Part shown: positions 56,207 through 64,000 of the stretch, one piece after another
How positions within the stretch are numbered: position 1 is the first letter of the stretch
Layout: every line of letters starts with the position of its first letter
Source of the DNA: Pseudohalioglobus lutimaris
GTDB taxonomy: Bacteria; Pseudomonadota; Gammaproteobacteria; Pseudomonadales; Halieaceae
NCBI RefSeq assembly: GCF_002866825.1
Contig: NZ_PKUS01000007.1
Location: 186,001-250,000, forward strand
Direction of reading: 5' to 3'
Length of the DNA stretch: 64,000 nt
Made by a program: the position numbers and the translations under genes
Notes under the pieces: generated by a model
The model's input: only the letters and a program-made list of their open reading frames with translations
What the model was told of the DNA's origin: nothing
Database searches by the model: none

Positions 56207-58483
56207 ATGCGCGCATGGATGTTTGGTTGTCTGCTGGGAACGCTTGCCGCAGCGTTTGCACCGCGGTTAATGTCCTACTGGCTTGTTGTCTGCCTGATAT
56301 TGATTGCCCTGGGCCTGTTGTGCGTGAGCAGGCAGTGGCGCGCGCTCTTCACCAGTTCGCTGTTGCTGACGCTGGCGTTCACCTCTCTGCGAGGGCAGGA
56401 CCTACTGCAGACAAGGCTGGAACCGGCCTGCAATCGGCAGACGCTCTGGCTGACGGGTAGGGTGTCATCCTTGCCGCGAAAAACCCGGGTGCGTGATGGT
56501 GTCAGCAGGCAGCGCTTTGAGTTTTCCGTAGAAAACCTGCTGCCCGCCATGTGTTCAGGTCCACGCACGGTACTGCTTTCCTATTATGGGCGGGAGGGCC
56601 TCACGCCGGGCGAGCGCAGGCAGTTCGAAGTTACCCTGAGGCGCCCCTGGGGGCTGGCTAACCCCGGCTCCTTCAATATGCAAGGCTGGTATACCCTCAG
56701 CGGTATTGATGCTGTGGGCTCCGTGCGGGGCGAGGGTGTGTTGTTGCAACATGCCGGGACCGATGCGTGGAACTGGCATCATCGCTTGCGACAAAGCATC
56801 GCCGCTGGCATTGACAACGCGGCTCTGCCTGTAGCATCGGCAGCAGTATTGAAGGCTTTGACGGTAGCAGACAAAAGCGGGATTGATCATCAGCTGTGGC
56901 GATTGTTCCAGCAGTTCGGTCTCAACCATTTACTGGTGATCTCGGGCCTGCATGTAGCCCTGGTGGCTGCCCTGGCGTATCTTGCGGGACGGTTGCTGCG
57001 TGCAGCGCTGCAACTGGCGGTAAGATCTGCTGCCAATTGGCCCTTGCCAGAATTAGGGGCGCTGTCGGCTGCCATGGGCTATGCCGCCCTCGCTGGCTTC
57101 TCGGTCGCCACCTCCAGAGCGCTGGTCATGCTGGCGTGTTTTCTGCTAGCGCGGATGACAGGTCGTCACAGTACCGGCTTCAATAACCTGCTTCTTGCCG
57201 CCACGCTACTAGTGACATTTAACCCCATGGTCGTTGTTGGCAGTGGCTTCTGGCTATCTTTCGGTGCCGTAGCGGGCTTGCTCTGGTTAGCCAGTTGGCA
57301 GGCCAGGCAGTCTCTCATGGGAAAGCTATGGCGACCGCACCTGTTGATGAGCCTGTTGATGTTGCCGGCAGGTGCGCTGTTCTTTGGAGGAATCAGCTGG
57401 GTATCTGCGCCTGCCAACCTGCTCATGGTGCCCCTGGTGGGCTGGATTATTGTTCCGCTTGCGCTGTTGGGCGCTGTGCTCAGCGTTGCGGGTAATCCAC
57501 TTGCCGCGGTTCTCTGGCGTATCGCGGCGTGGCCGGTGGACTGGCTTCTCGCTCCGGCACTGTCGCTGGCGGAGCAGCAAACGCTGTTCCTGCCGGTCTC
57601 CGCCGACGGCTTTGCGCTGGCGCTGTCACTGCTTGCTGTGTTCCTTGGCCTGCTGCCCATGCAGAGGCGCTACCGACTGGTCACTCTGGCGCTGTTTTTA
57701 CCCCTGCTCCTTCCGGGGCGCGCTGCGGATACCACGCCGCGTCTCAGCGTGCTGGATGCCGGACAGGGAACAGCGGTGGTGTTTAGCGCGGGGGCCCGCG
57801 CGTTGCTCTACGATACGGGTGGTGGCGACCCCGCCGGCCCCAACATCGCCAATACTGTGGTTATTCCCTGGCTGAGGCACTCGCGGTTGAGGTCATTGCA
57901 GACTTTGATGGTCAGTCACGATGACCTGGACCACAGCGCGGGTGTCGTGGATGTTCAGCGCGCGATGCCGGTGGTGTCGTTGTTGGTAGGGGAAACCCTG
58001 CTGCCGGGGGCCCGCGCCTGTCGCGCAGGTATGTCCTGGGAATGGCCCGCTGGTATCCGCTTTCAGGTATTGTCTCCGGGGGCTGCAGAGGAGGGCAATG
58101 ACGCCTCCTGTGTGCTGTTGATAGATGCGCCCGGAATGCGAGTCCTGCTCGCCGGCGATATCGGGGTGGAGCAGGAACGCGAGCTCATCAGATTCTGGGG
58201 CCCGCAGCTCACCAGCGACGTGCTATTGGTGGGGCACCACGGTAGTTCAACGTCCACATCGCAGTCCTGGCTCAATCATGTATCACCGCGTATCGCGGTG
58301 ATATCCGCAGGCTATGCCAGCCGTTTCGGCCATCCGCACGCGGACGTTCTCGCCCGCCTGCATACACAAGGCATTGCGGTTCGGGAAACAGCGCTGGAGG
58401 GGGCGTTGACCATTGAGGCGGGTGCTGATGGCGCGCTGCGGGTATCAGCCCATCGCGGCGGTTACCAACCTTGGTGGATGTGA
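56207..58483 (+). CDS. comEC: DNA internalisation-related competence protein ComEC/Rec2
   Basis: A 758-residue membrane channel for uptake of transforming single-stranded DNA. It has N-terminal TMs and a DUF4131 soluble domain. The Competence TM domain is next (HLLVISGLHVALVAALAYLAG). A C-terminal metallo-beta-lactamase-like domain has LDAGQGTAVVF, SHDDLDHSAG (about 569-578) and VGHHGSSTS. All three domains are intact, so natural competence is at least possible. It lies upstream of exbB, the conserved comEC-exbB/msbA neighbourhood. Confidence 0.92.
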   Translation: MRAWMFGCLLGTLAAAFAPRLMSYWLVVCLILIALGLLCVSRQWRALFTSSLLLTLAFTSLRGQDLLQTRLEPACNRQTLWLTGRVSSLPRKTRVRDGVSRQRFEFSVENLLPAMCSGPRTVLLSYYGREGLTPGERRQFEVTLRRPWGLANPGSFNMQGWYTLSGIDAVGSVRGEGVLLQHAGTDAWNWHHRLRQSIAAGIDNAALPVASAAVLKALTVADKSGIDHQLWRLFQQFGLNHLLVISGLHVALVAALAYLAGRLLRAALQLAVRSAANWPLPELGALSAAMGYAALAGFSVATSRALVMLACFLLARMTGRHSTGFNNLLLAATLLVTFNPMVVVGSGFWLSFGAVAGLLWLASWQARQSLMGKLWRPHLLMSLLMLPAGALFFGGISWVSAPANLLMVPLVGWIIVPLALLGAVLSVAGNPLAAVLWRIAAWPVDWLLAPALSLAEQQTLFLPVSADGFALALSLLAVFLGLLPMQRRYRLVTLALFLPLLLPGRAADTTPRLSVLDAGQGTAVVFSAGARALLYDTGGGDPAGPNIANTVVIPWLRHSRLRSLQTLMVSHDDLDHSAGVVDVQRAMPVVSLLVGETLLPGARACRAGMSWEWPAGIRFQVLSPGAAEEGNDASCVLLIDAPGMRVLLAGDIGVEQERELIRFWGPQLTSDVLLVGHHGSSTSTSQSWLNHVSPRIAVISAGYASRFGHPHADVLARLHTQGIAVRETALEGALTIEAGADGALRVSAHRGGYQPWWM

Positions 58484-58518
58484 TTTTTCCGCTGTTCCGT
58501 CACTCTGCGCCCTGTGCG

Positions 58519-58524
58519 TATAAT
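58519..58524 (+). promoter_or_regulatory. predicted -10 upstream of exbB
   Basis: A perfect TATAAT 32 bases before the exbB start codon, with TGCG just upstream. The -35 region (TTCCGT, 18-base spacer) is poor. It may give the exbB-exbD-msbA-lpxK-kdsB set its own transcription apart from comEC. Confidence 0.4.
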
Positions 58525-58556
58525 GGCGTTTCCTGGAAAAACTGGCGGTAGATGCT

Positions 58557-59180
58557 GTGCTGGAACTGTTGACGGCTGGCGGATGGTTGATGGTACTGAT
58601 CGTGCTGTGCTCCATCGTTGTCCTGGCAATTTGTATTGAACGACTAATCACCCTGAACGCAAAGAAGATAGCGCCACCCCATCTGCTGGCTACCGTGTGG
58701 AAGCAGCTCAAGGCCGGTGAGATGGATGCCGCGCGCCTGAAGACACTCAAGCAGTCATCGCCCCTGGGGAGAATCCTGGCGGCGGGGCTGTCCAACGCCT
58801 ATCACGGGCGAGATGTCATGAAAGAGAGTATCCAGGAGGCTGCCCAGCACGTGGTGCATGACCTGGAACGTTATCTCAACACCCTGGGTACGATCGCTGC
58901 CATTTCTCCACTGCTGGGCCTGCTGGGAACGGTGCTGGGGATGATCAAGGTCTTTGCGGAAATCATGTCCCAGGGCACCGGCAACGCCAGTGTGCTCGCT
59001 GGCGGAATCTCTGAAGCGCTGATCACCACCGCCGCGGGACTGACTGTTGCGATTCCCGCGCTGGCCATGCATCGATACTTTACTGGCAAGATCGACGCTA
59101 TCGTTGTTGAGCTGGAGCAGGAGACGATCAAACTGGTAGATGCCCTGCACAGTGAAGAGAACGTGGAAGACAGCCCTTGA
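58557..59180 (+). CDS. exbB: ExbB/TolQ/MotA-type proton channel protein
   Basis: A 207-residue three-TM protein: TM1 at about 7-28, and TM2/TM3 at about 112-135 and 155-178, with SPLLGLLGTVLGMIKVF and GGISEALITTAAGLTVAIPA. These are the conserved proton-channel helices. The GTG start is at 58557. The stop overlaps the exbD start. Its place before msbA and lpxK matches Pseudomonas, where the pair is not tied to a tonB gene. Confidence 0.92.
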   Translation: MLELLTAGGWLMVLIVLCSIVVLAICIERLITLNAKKIAPPHLLATVWKQLKAGEMDAARLKTLKQSSPLGRILAAGLSNAYHGRDVMKESIQEAAQHVVHDLERYLNTLGTIAAISPLLGLLGTVLGMIKVFAEIMSQGTGNASVLAGGISEALITTAAGLTVAIPALAMHRYFTGKIDAIVVELEQETIKLVDALHSEENVEDSP

Positions 59181-59614
59181 AATTCCGTCGCCAGCGCCTT
59201 GATGACGTGACCGTTAACCTGACGCCACTGATCGATGTGGTGTTCCTGCTGCTGATCTTCTTCATGGTCTCAACCACATTTACCCGTGAAACCCAGCTCA
59301 GCGTAGACCTGCCGGAGGCGCAGGGACAGGTGAAGGAAAACCTGTCTGAGCAGATTGAAATCCTGATCGATGAGAGCGGCGGCTATCGGGTCAACGGCCA
59401 GGGCCTGGTGGACAATCGTATGCGCACCCTGCAAGCCGCGATCTACAAAATATCCGCGGGGGATACCACCATGCCGCTGGTTATCACGGCTGATGCGCAG
59501 GCGGCCCACCAGGATGTGGTGCGTGCCATGGATGCAGCGGGACAAATGGGATTCGTTCACCTGAGCATCACCACGCGCCAACCGGCAGAGGGGCAGCGCA
59601 TTGGCCAAGGGTGA
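59177..59614 (+). CDS. exbD: ExbD/TolR-type protein
   Basis: A 145-residue partner of ExbB. One TM (about 17-36) contains the essential Asp in LTPLIDVVFLLLIFFM, followed by a periplasmic domain ending MDAAGQMGFVHLSITT. The TTG start at 59177 overlaps the exbB stop. It may energise an outer-membrane process or a TonB partner encoded elsewhere. Confidence 0.92.
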   Translation: MKFRRQRLDDVTVNLTPLIDVVFLLLIFFMVSTTFTRETQLSVDLPEAQGQVKENLSEQIEILIDESGGYRVNGQGLVDNRMRTLQAAIYKISAGDTTMPLVITADAQAAHQDVVRAMDAAGQMGFVHLSITTRQPAEGQRIGQG

Positions 59615-61442
59615 GCATCATCCACAGCCCAACCGACAGGGCGATATGAGCGACTGGCAGCTCTATCGCCGTCTGCTGTCTTACGTGCTGCCCTACTGGT
59701 GGGTGTTTTCGCTCAGTCTGCTGGGGTACATCGTCTACTCCGCAGGGAATGTGTTGTTGGCTGACATGATGCAGTTCCTGCTCGATGCCCTGAACAATTC
59801 CGACGCGGCGGATTCCGGTCTGGTGTCGCGTTTTGCCTACGGCCTGTTCTATGAAGAAGGCATGGACAAGCTGGAGTTCACCCGAATTGCCTTTCCGGTG
59901 TGCCTGGTTGTTCTCGCATTCATTCGCTCCATGGGCTTTTTTGTCGGCACCTACTTTATGAACCACGTGGCGCGCAACCTGGTCCACCAGTTGCGCTGCG
60001 AGTTGTTCGACAAAATGTTGGTTGCGCCCAGCGCCTATTACGACAGTCACAGTCAGGGTGTATTGATCTCCAAGATCACCTACAACGTGGAGCAGGTTTC
60101 GGGCGCCGTCACCAAGGCGCTGAAAATTATCGTGCGCGAGGGCCTGACGGTCATTGCCCTGATCAGCTATATGCTTTACCTGAACTGGCGCCTTTGCCTG
60201 GTTTTTCTCGCTGTCGCGCCGCTGATTGCGCTGGTGGTGAGCGTGGTGGGCAAACATTTTCGCCGTTACAGTCGACGTATCCAGGCGTCCATGGGCGATG
60301 TCACGCAGGTCTCCAATGAGAGTATTGGCGCCTATCGGGAAGTGCGGATCTTCGGTGGGCAGCAGCAGCAGTCAGAGCGTTTTCACGGCGCCAGCGACTA
60401 CAACCGGGTACAGAGCCTCAAAATGGCATTCCTGGATGCGCTGAGCACACCCGTAATCCAGACGCTGCTGTCTGTGTCACTTGCCGTGCTGGTCTGGTTC
60501 GCGCTGAATCCCAAGTTGCTGGCCGACTTCTCTGCCGGTTCCCTGGTTGCCTTCCTCACCGCCGCCGGGCAGCTGGGTAAGCCCATTCGCTCGCTTTCGG
60601 GTGTGCAAAGCATCATCCAGCGTGGCCTTGCTGCGGCAGAGGACATATTCGCGCAACTGGACGAGGAAGAAGAGAAGGACAGCGGCCAGATTCACATACA
60701 GCGTGCCCAGGGCCATATCGCCTTCCGGAACCTTTGTTTCGCCTATCCGGGAAGCGACGAGCAGGTACTGCAGGACGTCAGCCTGGAGATCCCGGCAGGA
60801 CAGACGGTGGCTCTGGTAGGGCGCTCAGGCAGTGGCAAAAGCACACTGGTACAACTGCTGGCGCGCTTCTATGAGCCCACCTCCGGGGAGATCCTTCTCG
60901 ACGGTACGCCCATAGACCAGTTTACACTCGCCAGCCTGCGCGAGCAGGTAGCGATGGTTTCGCAAAGCGTTACTCTTTTTCACGACTCGGTGTATAGCAA
61001 TATTGCCTACGGGACCCTTGCTGACAAGGGCCGTGAAGCTGTGCAGCAGGCTCTGGACTCTGCCTATGCCCAGGACTTCATTGCTCGCCTGCCCCGGGGG
61101 ATGGACACATTGCTGGGGGACGATGGCGGTGGGCTTAGCGGCGGTCAACGCCAGCGTATCGCCATTGCCCGCGCATTTCTGAAGGACGCCCCGGTGATTG
61201 TTCTCGATGAAGCGACATCGGCCCTGGATAACGAATCCGAGCATCGCATACAGAAGTCACTGGAACGTATATCCGAGGGGCGCACTACTATTATCATCGC
61301 GCACCGATTGTCCACGGTAGAACATGCGGATCGCATTGTGGTGATGGACGAGGGGCGCATCATCGCCAGCGGCACCCACGCAGAACTGCTGGCCGGGGAG
61401 GGTGTTTACGCGCAGCTTTACCATCAGGAGTTCTCTGATTAA
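59601..61442 (+). CDS. msbA: lipid A export ATP-binding/permease protein MsbA
   Basis: A 613-residue ABC half-transporter. Six TMs form the exporter domain, followed by a nucleotide-binding domain with Walker A GRSGSGKST, signature LSGGQRQRIAIARA, Walker B VIVLDEATSALD and H-loop AHRLST. It flips lipid A core across the inner membrane. The TTG at 59601 lies behind GAGGGG and overlaps exbD by 14 bases; ATG 59646 is a shorter alternative. lpxK follows with a one-base overlap, the usual msbA-lpxK pair. Confidence 0.93.
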   Translation: MAKGEHHPQPNRQGDMSDWQLYRRLLSYVLPYWWVFSLSLLGYIVYSAGNVLLADMMQFLLDALNNSDAADSGLVSRFAYGLFYEEGMDKLEFTRIAFPVCLVVLAFIRSMGFFVGTYFMNHVARNLVHQLRCELFDKMLVAPSAYYDSHSQGVLISKITYNVEQVSGAVTKALKIIVREGLTVIALISYMLYLNWRLCLVFLAVAPLIALVVSVVGKHFRRYSRRIQASMGDVTQVSNESIGAYREVRIFGGQQQQSERFHGASDYNRVQSLKMAFLDALSTPVIQTLLSVSLAVLVWFALNPKLLADFSAGSLVAFLTAAGQLGKPIRSLSGVQSIIQRGLAAAEDIFAQLDEEEEKDSGQIHIQRAQGHIAFRNLCFAYPGSDEQVLQDVSLEIPAGQTVALVGRSGSGKSTLVQLLARFYEPTSGEILLDGTPIDQFTLASLREQVAMVSQSVTLFHDSVYSNIAYGTLADKGREAVQQALDSAYAQDFIARLPRGMDTLLGDDGGGLSGGQRQRIAIARAFLKDAPVIVLDEATSALDNESEHRIQKSLERISEGRTTIIIAHRLSTVEHADRIVVMDEGRIIASGTHAELLAGEGVYAQLYHQEFSD

Positions 61443-62425
61443 TGACCGGCCACGGCGGCGGCATCGAGGCAGCATGGTATCGCGGTGATGCCTGGCTGTG
61501 GGCACTGCGCCCTCTGGAATTATTGTTTCGCCTGGTCTCTGCGCTGCGCCGCGCGCTATACCGCCGCAACCTCCTGAGCACCTACCGTGCGCCACTACCC
61601 GTTGTTGTTGTCGGTAATATCACTGTTGGCGGGACCGGTAAAACGCCGGTTGTGATTGCACTGGTCGAAGCGCTGCATGCGCGAGGTATCACCGCGGGGG
61701 TGGTGAGCCGTGGTTACGGAGCCACAGCGGGTGAGTTTCCCCATGTCCTGACCGCAGACAGCGATGCAAGTCAATGCGGGGATGAACCGCTGCTGATTTA
61801 CCGGCGCACTGCCACGCCTTGTGTGGTCGACCCAATACGAGCTCGCGCTGCCAGTACACTGCTTGAGCGATTTACCGTCGATCTCCTCATCAGCGACGAC
61901 GGCCTGCAGCACTACGCGTTGCAGCGTGACCTGGAGATTGCTGTGGTGGACAACGTACGCCGGCTTGGCAATGGATTCTGCCTTCCCGCTGGGCCATTGC
62001 GTGAGCCGGCAACAAGGCTGCAGAGTGTCGATCACGTACTTTACCGAGGTAGCGCCGACCCGGAGCAGGGCGTGAGCTACAAGCCTGGTGCCTGGGTCAA
62101 TGTCGCCTCTGGCGAGGAACGTGGGGTAGGGGCCTTTGCCGATGCCGACGCCGTGTGTGCGATGGCAGGTATTGGCCAGCCGCAACAATTTTTCGCGCTA
62201 CTTCAGGACCTGGGCATTGCTTTTCAATCCCGGGTGTTTGCCGATCACCACGCCTATACGCGCGCGGATTTTGCCGGGCTTGAGTCACAGACGATTCTCA
62301 TGACCGAGAAAGACGCGGTAAAATGTGGGGCACTGGCCGGCCCGGACGCCTGGTATTTGCGTATCGATGCGCTTTTGCCCGATAAGGTTGTCGATGCGGT
62401 CGCCGCGCTGGTACACGCCCGATAG
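61442..62425 (+). CDS. lpxK: tetraacyldisaccharide 4'-kinase
   Basis: A 327-residue membrane-associated kinase of lipid A synthesis. The P-loop is [15 protein letters not shown]; the Asp pair region [13 protein letters not shown] and the conserved FADHHAYT are present. N-terminal residues form the usual amphipathic anchor. The ATG overlaps the msbA stop (TAATG). kdsB starts 17 bases later; no Trm112-like gene lies between them. Confidence 0.94.
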   Translation: MTGHGGGIEAAWYRGDAWLWALRPLELLFRLVSALRRALYRRNLLSTYRAPLPVVVVGNITVGGTGKTPVVIALVEALHARGITAGVVSRGYGATAGEFPHVLTADSDASQCGDEPLLIYRRTATPCVVDPIRARAASTLLERFTVDLLISDDGLQHYALQRDLEIAVVDNVRRLGNGFCLPAGPLREPATRLQSVDHVLYRGSADPEQGVSYKPGAWVNVASGEERGVGAFADADAVCAMAGIGQPQQFFALLQDLGIAFQSRVFADHHAYTRADFAGLESQTILMTEKDAVKCGALAGPDAWYLRIDALLPDKVVDAVAALVHAR

Positions 62426-62442
62426 ACAGACAAGGTAATCAG

Positions 62443-63204
62443 ATGTCTTTTGCAGTAGTAATACCCGCCCGCTACGGGTCCACTCGCTTGCCCGGTAAAC
62501 CCCTGCTGGACATTGCCGGTAAACCGATGGTCCAGCGTGTCTGGGAGCAGGCCCGCGCCAGTGGCGCAGCGCAAGTGATTGTGGCTACCGACGACGCCCG
62601 CATTGAGGCTGTAGCCCGTGAGTTTGGCGCCGACGTCTGCATGACTGAGCCGACGCACCCCTCCGGAACCGATCGCCTGCAGGAAGTGGCCTCGCAGTGC
62701 GGGTGGGACGATGAGCGTATCGTGGTCAATGTGCAGGGCGATGAGCCGCTGATACCGCCGGCCCTGATCGAGCAGGTAGCGACCAATCTCGAGATGAATA
62801 CGGCGGCCTCCATTGCCACCCTCAGCGAGCCGGTGACGGAACTGGCGGAGTTGACCAATCCCAACGCGGTCAAAGTGGTGACTGACTGTCGGGGTATGGC
62901 ACTGTATTTCAGTCGTGCCTCCATCCCCTGGCCGCGGGAAGCGTTCAGTGCTGATAAAACCGTAATGCCTGAAGGACAGTGGTTCCGCCATATTGGTATC
63001 TACGCGTATCGGGTGGGTTTTCTGCGCCGTTATGTCACCTGGCCGCCTGCCCATCTGGAGGTGTGTGAGCAGCTGGAGCAACTGCGAGCCCTGTATAACG
63101 GAGAGCGCATTCACGTCGCGCCGGCCAGCGTACCCGTGCCGGCGGGCGTAGACACGGCTGAGGACCTGGAATTGGTGCGCGCCAGGCTGGAGAAACTGCC
63201 ATGA
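62443..63204 (+). CDS. kdsB: CMP-KDO synthetase
   Basis: A 253-residue cytidylyltransferase that activates KDO for lipopolysaccharide core. It shows [15 protein letters not shown] at the N-terminus, [24 protein letters not shown] and [10 protein letters not shown], the CTP and metal-binding motifs. It overlaps the phosphatase gene that follows by 4 bases. Complete and of normal length. Confidence 0.95.
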   Translation: MSFAVVIPARYGSTRLPGKPLLDIAGKPMVQRVWEQARASGAAQVIVATDDARIEAVAREFGADVCMTEPTHPSGTDRLQEVASQCGWDDERIVVNVQGDEPLIPPALIEQVATNLEMNTAASIATLSEPVTELAELTNPNAVKVVTDCRGMALYFSRASIPWPREAFSADKTVMPEGQWFRHIGIYAYRVGFLRRYVTWPPAHLEVCEQLEQLRALYNGERIHVAPASVPVPAGVDTAEDLELVRARLEKLP

Positions 63205-63695
63205 GTAATGCCGCGCCAGTGCGTGTGTTGTTTGTCTGCCTGGGCAATATTTGTCGTTCGCCCACGGCACATGGCGTATTTGAGTCCCTGGTGCGAGAGC
63301 GGGGCTTGCAGGAGCAGATACAGGTCGACTCCTGCGGCACCGGTGACTGGCACATCGGCCATGCACCCGACCGACGCGCCAGCGAGGAGGCGGCCCGGCG
63401 AGGCTATGACCTCAGTCACCTGCGCGCCCGCCAGGTTCAGCAGCGTGATTTCCGTGACTTTGACTATATCCTGGCCATGGACAAGCAAAACCTCGCTGAC
63501 CTGCGTGGTCTTTGTGACGGCGAGCACCGCGGTCACCTTGGGTTGTTTCTGGCCTTCGACCCGCAGTCGTTGGTCGACGAGGTTCCTGACCCATACTACG
63601 GCGGTGATGAAGGCTTCACCCGGGTGCTGGACATGGTCGAGGCCGCCAGCGAGGGTTTGCTGCGGGAGATATGCGGTGCAGATTCGAAGGGCTGA
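63201..63695 (+). CDS. low-molecular-weight protein tyrosine phosphatase
   Basis: A 164-residue phosphatase. The catalytic loop [12 protein letters not shown] holds the nucleophile Cys13 and Arg19 (C-x5-R-S). The general acid Asp is in VPDPYYGG. It overlaps kdsB and murB on either side. In Pseudomonas the same position, between kdsB and murB, holds a homologue. The substrates are unknown. Confidence 0.92.
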   Translation: MSNAAPVRVLFVCLGNICRSPTAHGVFESLVRERGLQEQIQVDSCGTGDWHIGHAPDRRASEEAARRGYDLSHLRARQVQQRDFRDFDYILAMDKQNLADLRGLCDGEHRGHLGLFLAFDPQSLVDEVPDPYYGGDEGFTRVLDMVEAASEGLLREICGADSKG

Positions 63696-64000
63696 ATCGC
63701 TTAAACCCTTTAACACGCTGTCTCTGCAGGCAAGTGCCGCAGCGCTGGTGAGGGTGAGCAACGACCAGGAACTGGCGCAGGCCATGGACTGGTCGCGGTC
63801 CCAGGGGTTGCCGGTATTACCCCTGGGGGAGGGGAGCAATGTCGTGCTCGCGGGTGACCTGGATGCGTTGGTGGTGCGACAGTGCAATGAGGACCTGAAA
63901 GTAGTGGCCGAGGAAAACGACCGGGTCACCCTGAGAATCTCTGCCGGACATGACTGGCACCGCCTGGTAATGCGAACGCTGGAAGCCGGATTCTACGGAC
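63676..64000 (+). CDS. murB: UDP-N-acetylenolpyruvoylglucosamine reductase, N-terminal part
   Basis: The first 108 codons of MurB; the gene runs off the right edge. The FAD-binding N-terminal domain is clear: SLKPFNTL near the start, LPVLPLGEGSNVVLAGDL, and HDWHRLVMRTLEAGFYG. The GTG start at 63676 lies behind GGGAGA and overlaps the phosphatase end by 20 bases. It is the peptidoglycan-precursor reductase; the catalytic residues lie beyond the window. Confidence 0.88.
   Translation, partial: MQIRRAESLKPFNTLSLQASAAALVRVSNDQELAQAMDWSRSQGLPVLPLGEGSNVVLAGDLDALVVRQCNEDLKVVAEENDRVTLRISAGHDWHRLVMRTLEAGFYG

Noticed and set aside
1-64000. tRNA genes, rRNA genes, insertion sequences, prophage genes and CRISPR arrays.
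   Set aside because: I looked for these and found no transposase or integrase reading frame, no regularly spaced repeats and no cloverleaf I could support.

Overview
The window reads as one continuous stretch of gammaproteobacterial chromosome. Gene order and protein families (lexA, topA, mfd, gap, nqrABCDEF, lolCDE, comEC, exbBD, msbA, lpxK, kdsB) point to a marine aerobic gammaproteobacterium. A member of the Cellvibrionales/Halieaceae (OM60/NOR5-like) is my best guess; this rests on family resemblance only, since there is no rRNA here. Na+-translocating NADH:quinone reductase, Lol lipoprotein export and lipid A/KDO genes all indicate a Gram-negative, sodium-using cell.

Layout. (1) 1-5127: tail of an unknown gene, a DUF3336 patatin-like lipase and a large CHASE4 hybrid sensor kinase. 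(2) 5206-13438: an accessory, probably catabolic block. A TetR gene diverges from an SDR, followed by an HSL-type esterase, a 59-codon SDR relic missing its middle, two tandem Baeyer-Villiger-type monooxygenases and a PEP-synthase-like phosphotransferase. (3) 13477-18327: a minus-strand efflux operon (membrane fusion protein, RND pump, TetR) with two matching palindromic operators over its promoter. (4) 18473-23218: SRP RNA, dnaX (with an apparent programmed -1 frameshift signal), ybaB, recR, rnd, ycgL and ycgN. (5) 23227-27209: a membrane protein, a secreted/anchored vWA protein, a MoxR ATPase and a CoxE-like vWA protein. (6) 27220-31437: rRNA methyltransferase-like gene, AraC and IclR regulators, glutaredoxin-like and Usp proteins, and a small membrane protein.

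(7) 31563-44761: topA, two small conserved proteins, lexA with two SOS boxes, a DUF6763-like protein, mscS, S-methyl-5'-thioinosine phosphorylase, csiV, mfd and gap. (8) 45143-52340: the full nqrABCDEF operon followed by its maturation genes apbE and nqrM. (9) 52358-64000: lolC-lolD-lolE, a DUF2062 protein, comEC, exbB-exbD-msbA-lpxK-kdsB-low-molecular-weight PTP and the start of murB. Regions 7-9 follow closely an order known from Pseudomonas, so they are core chromosome; region 2 is the part least explained by conserved synteny.

Functionally, the core regions cover replication and repair (dnaX, recR, lexA, mfd, topA), respiration (nqr) and envelope biogenesis (lol, msbA, lpxK, kdsB, murB). 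The accessory block looks like an alcohol-to-ketone-to-ester-to-hydrolysis route (SDR, monooxygenases, esterase) under TetR control. The intergenic stretches longer than 300 bases are 18328-18686 (efflux promoter/operators and SRP RNA) and 44762-45142 (gap terminator, nqr promoter and structured leader). I saw no tRNA, rRNA, insertion sequence, prophage or CRISPR array.
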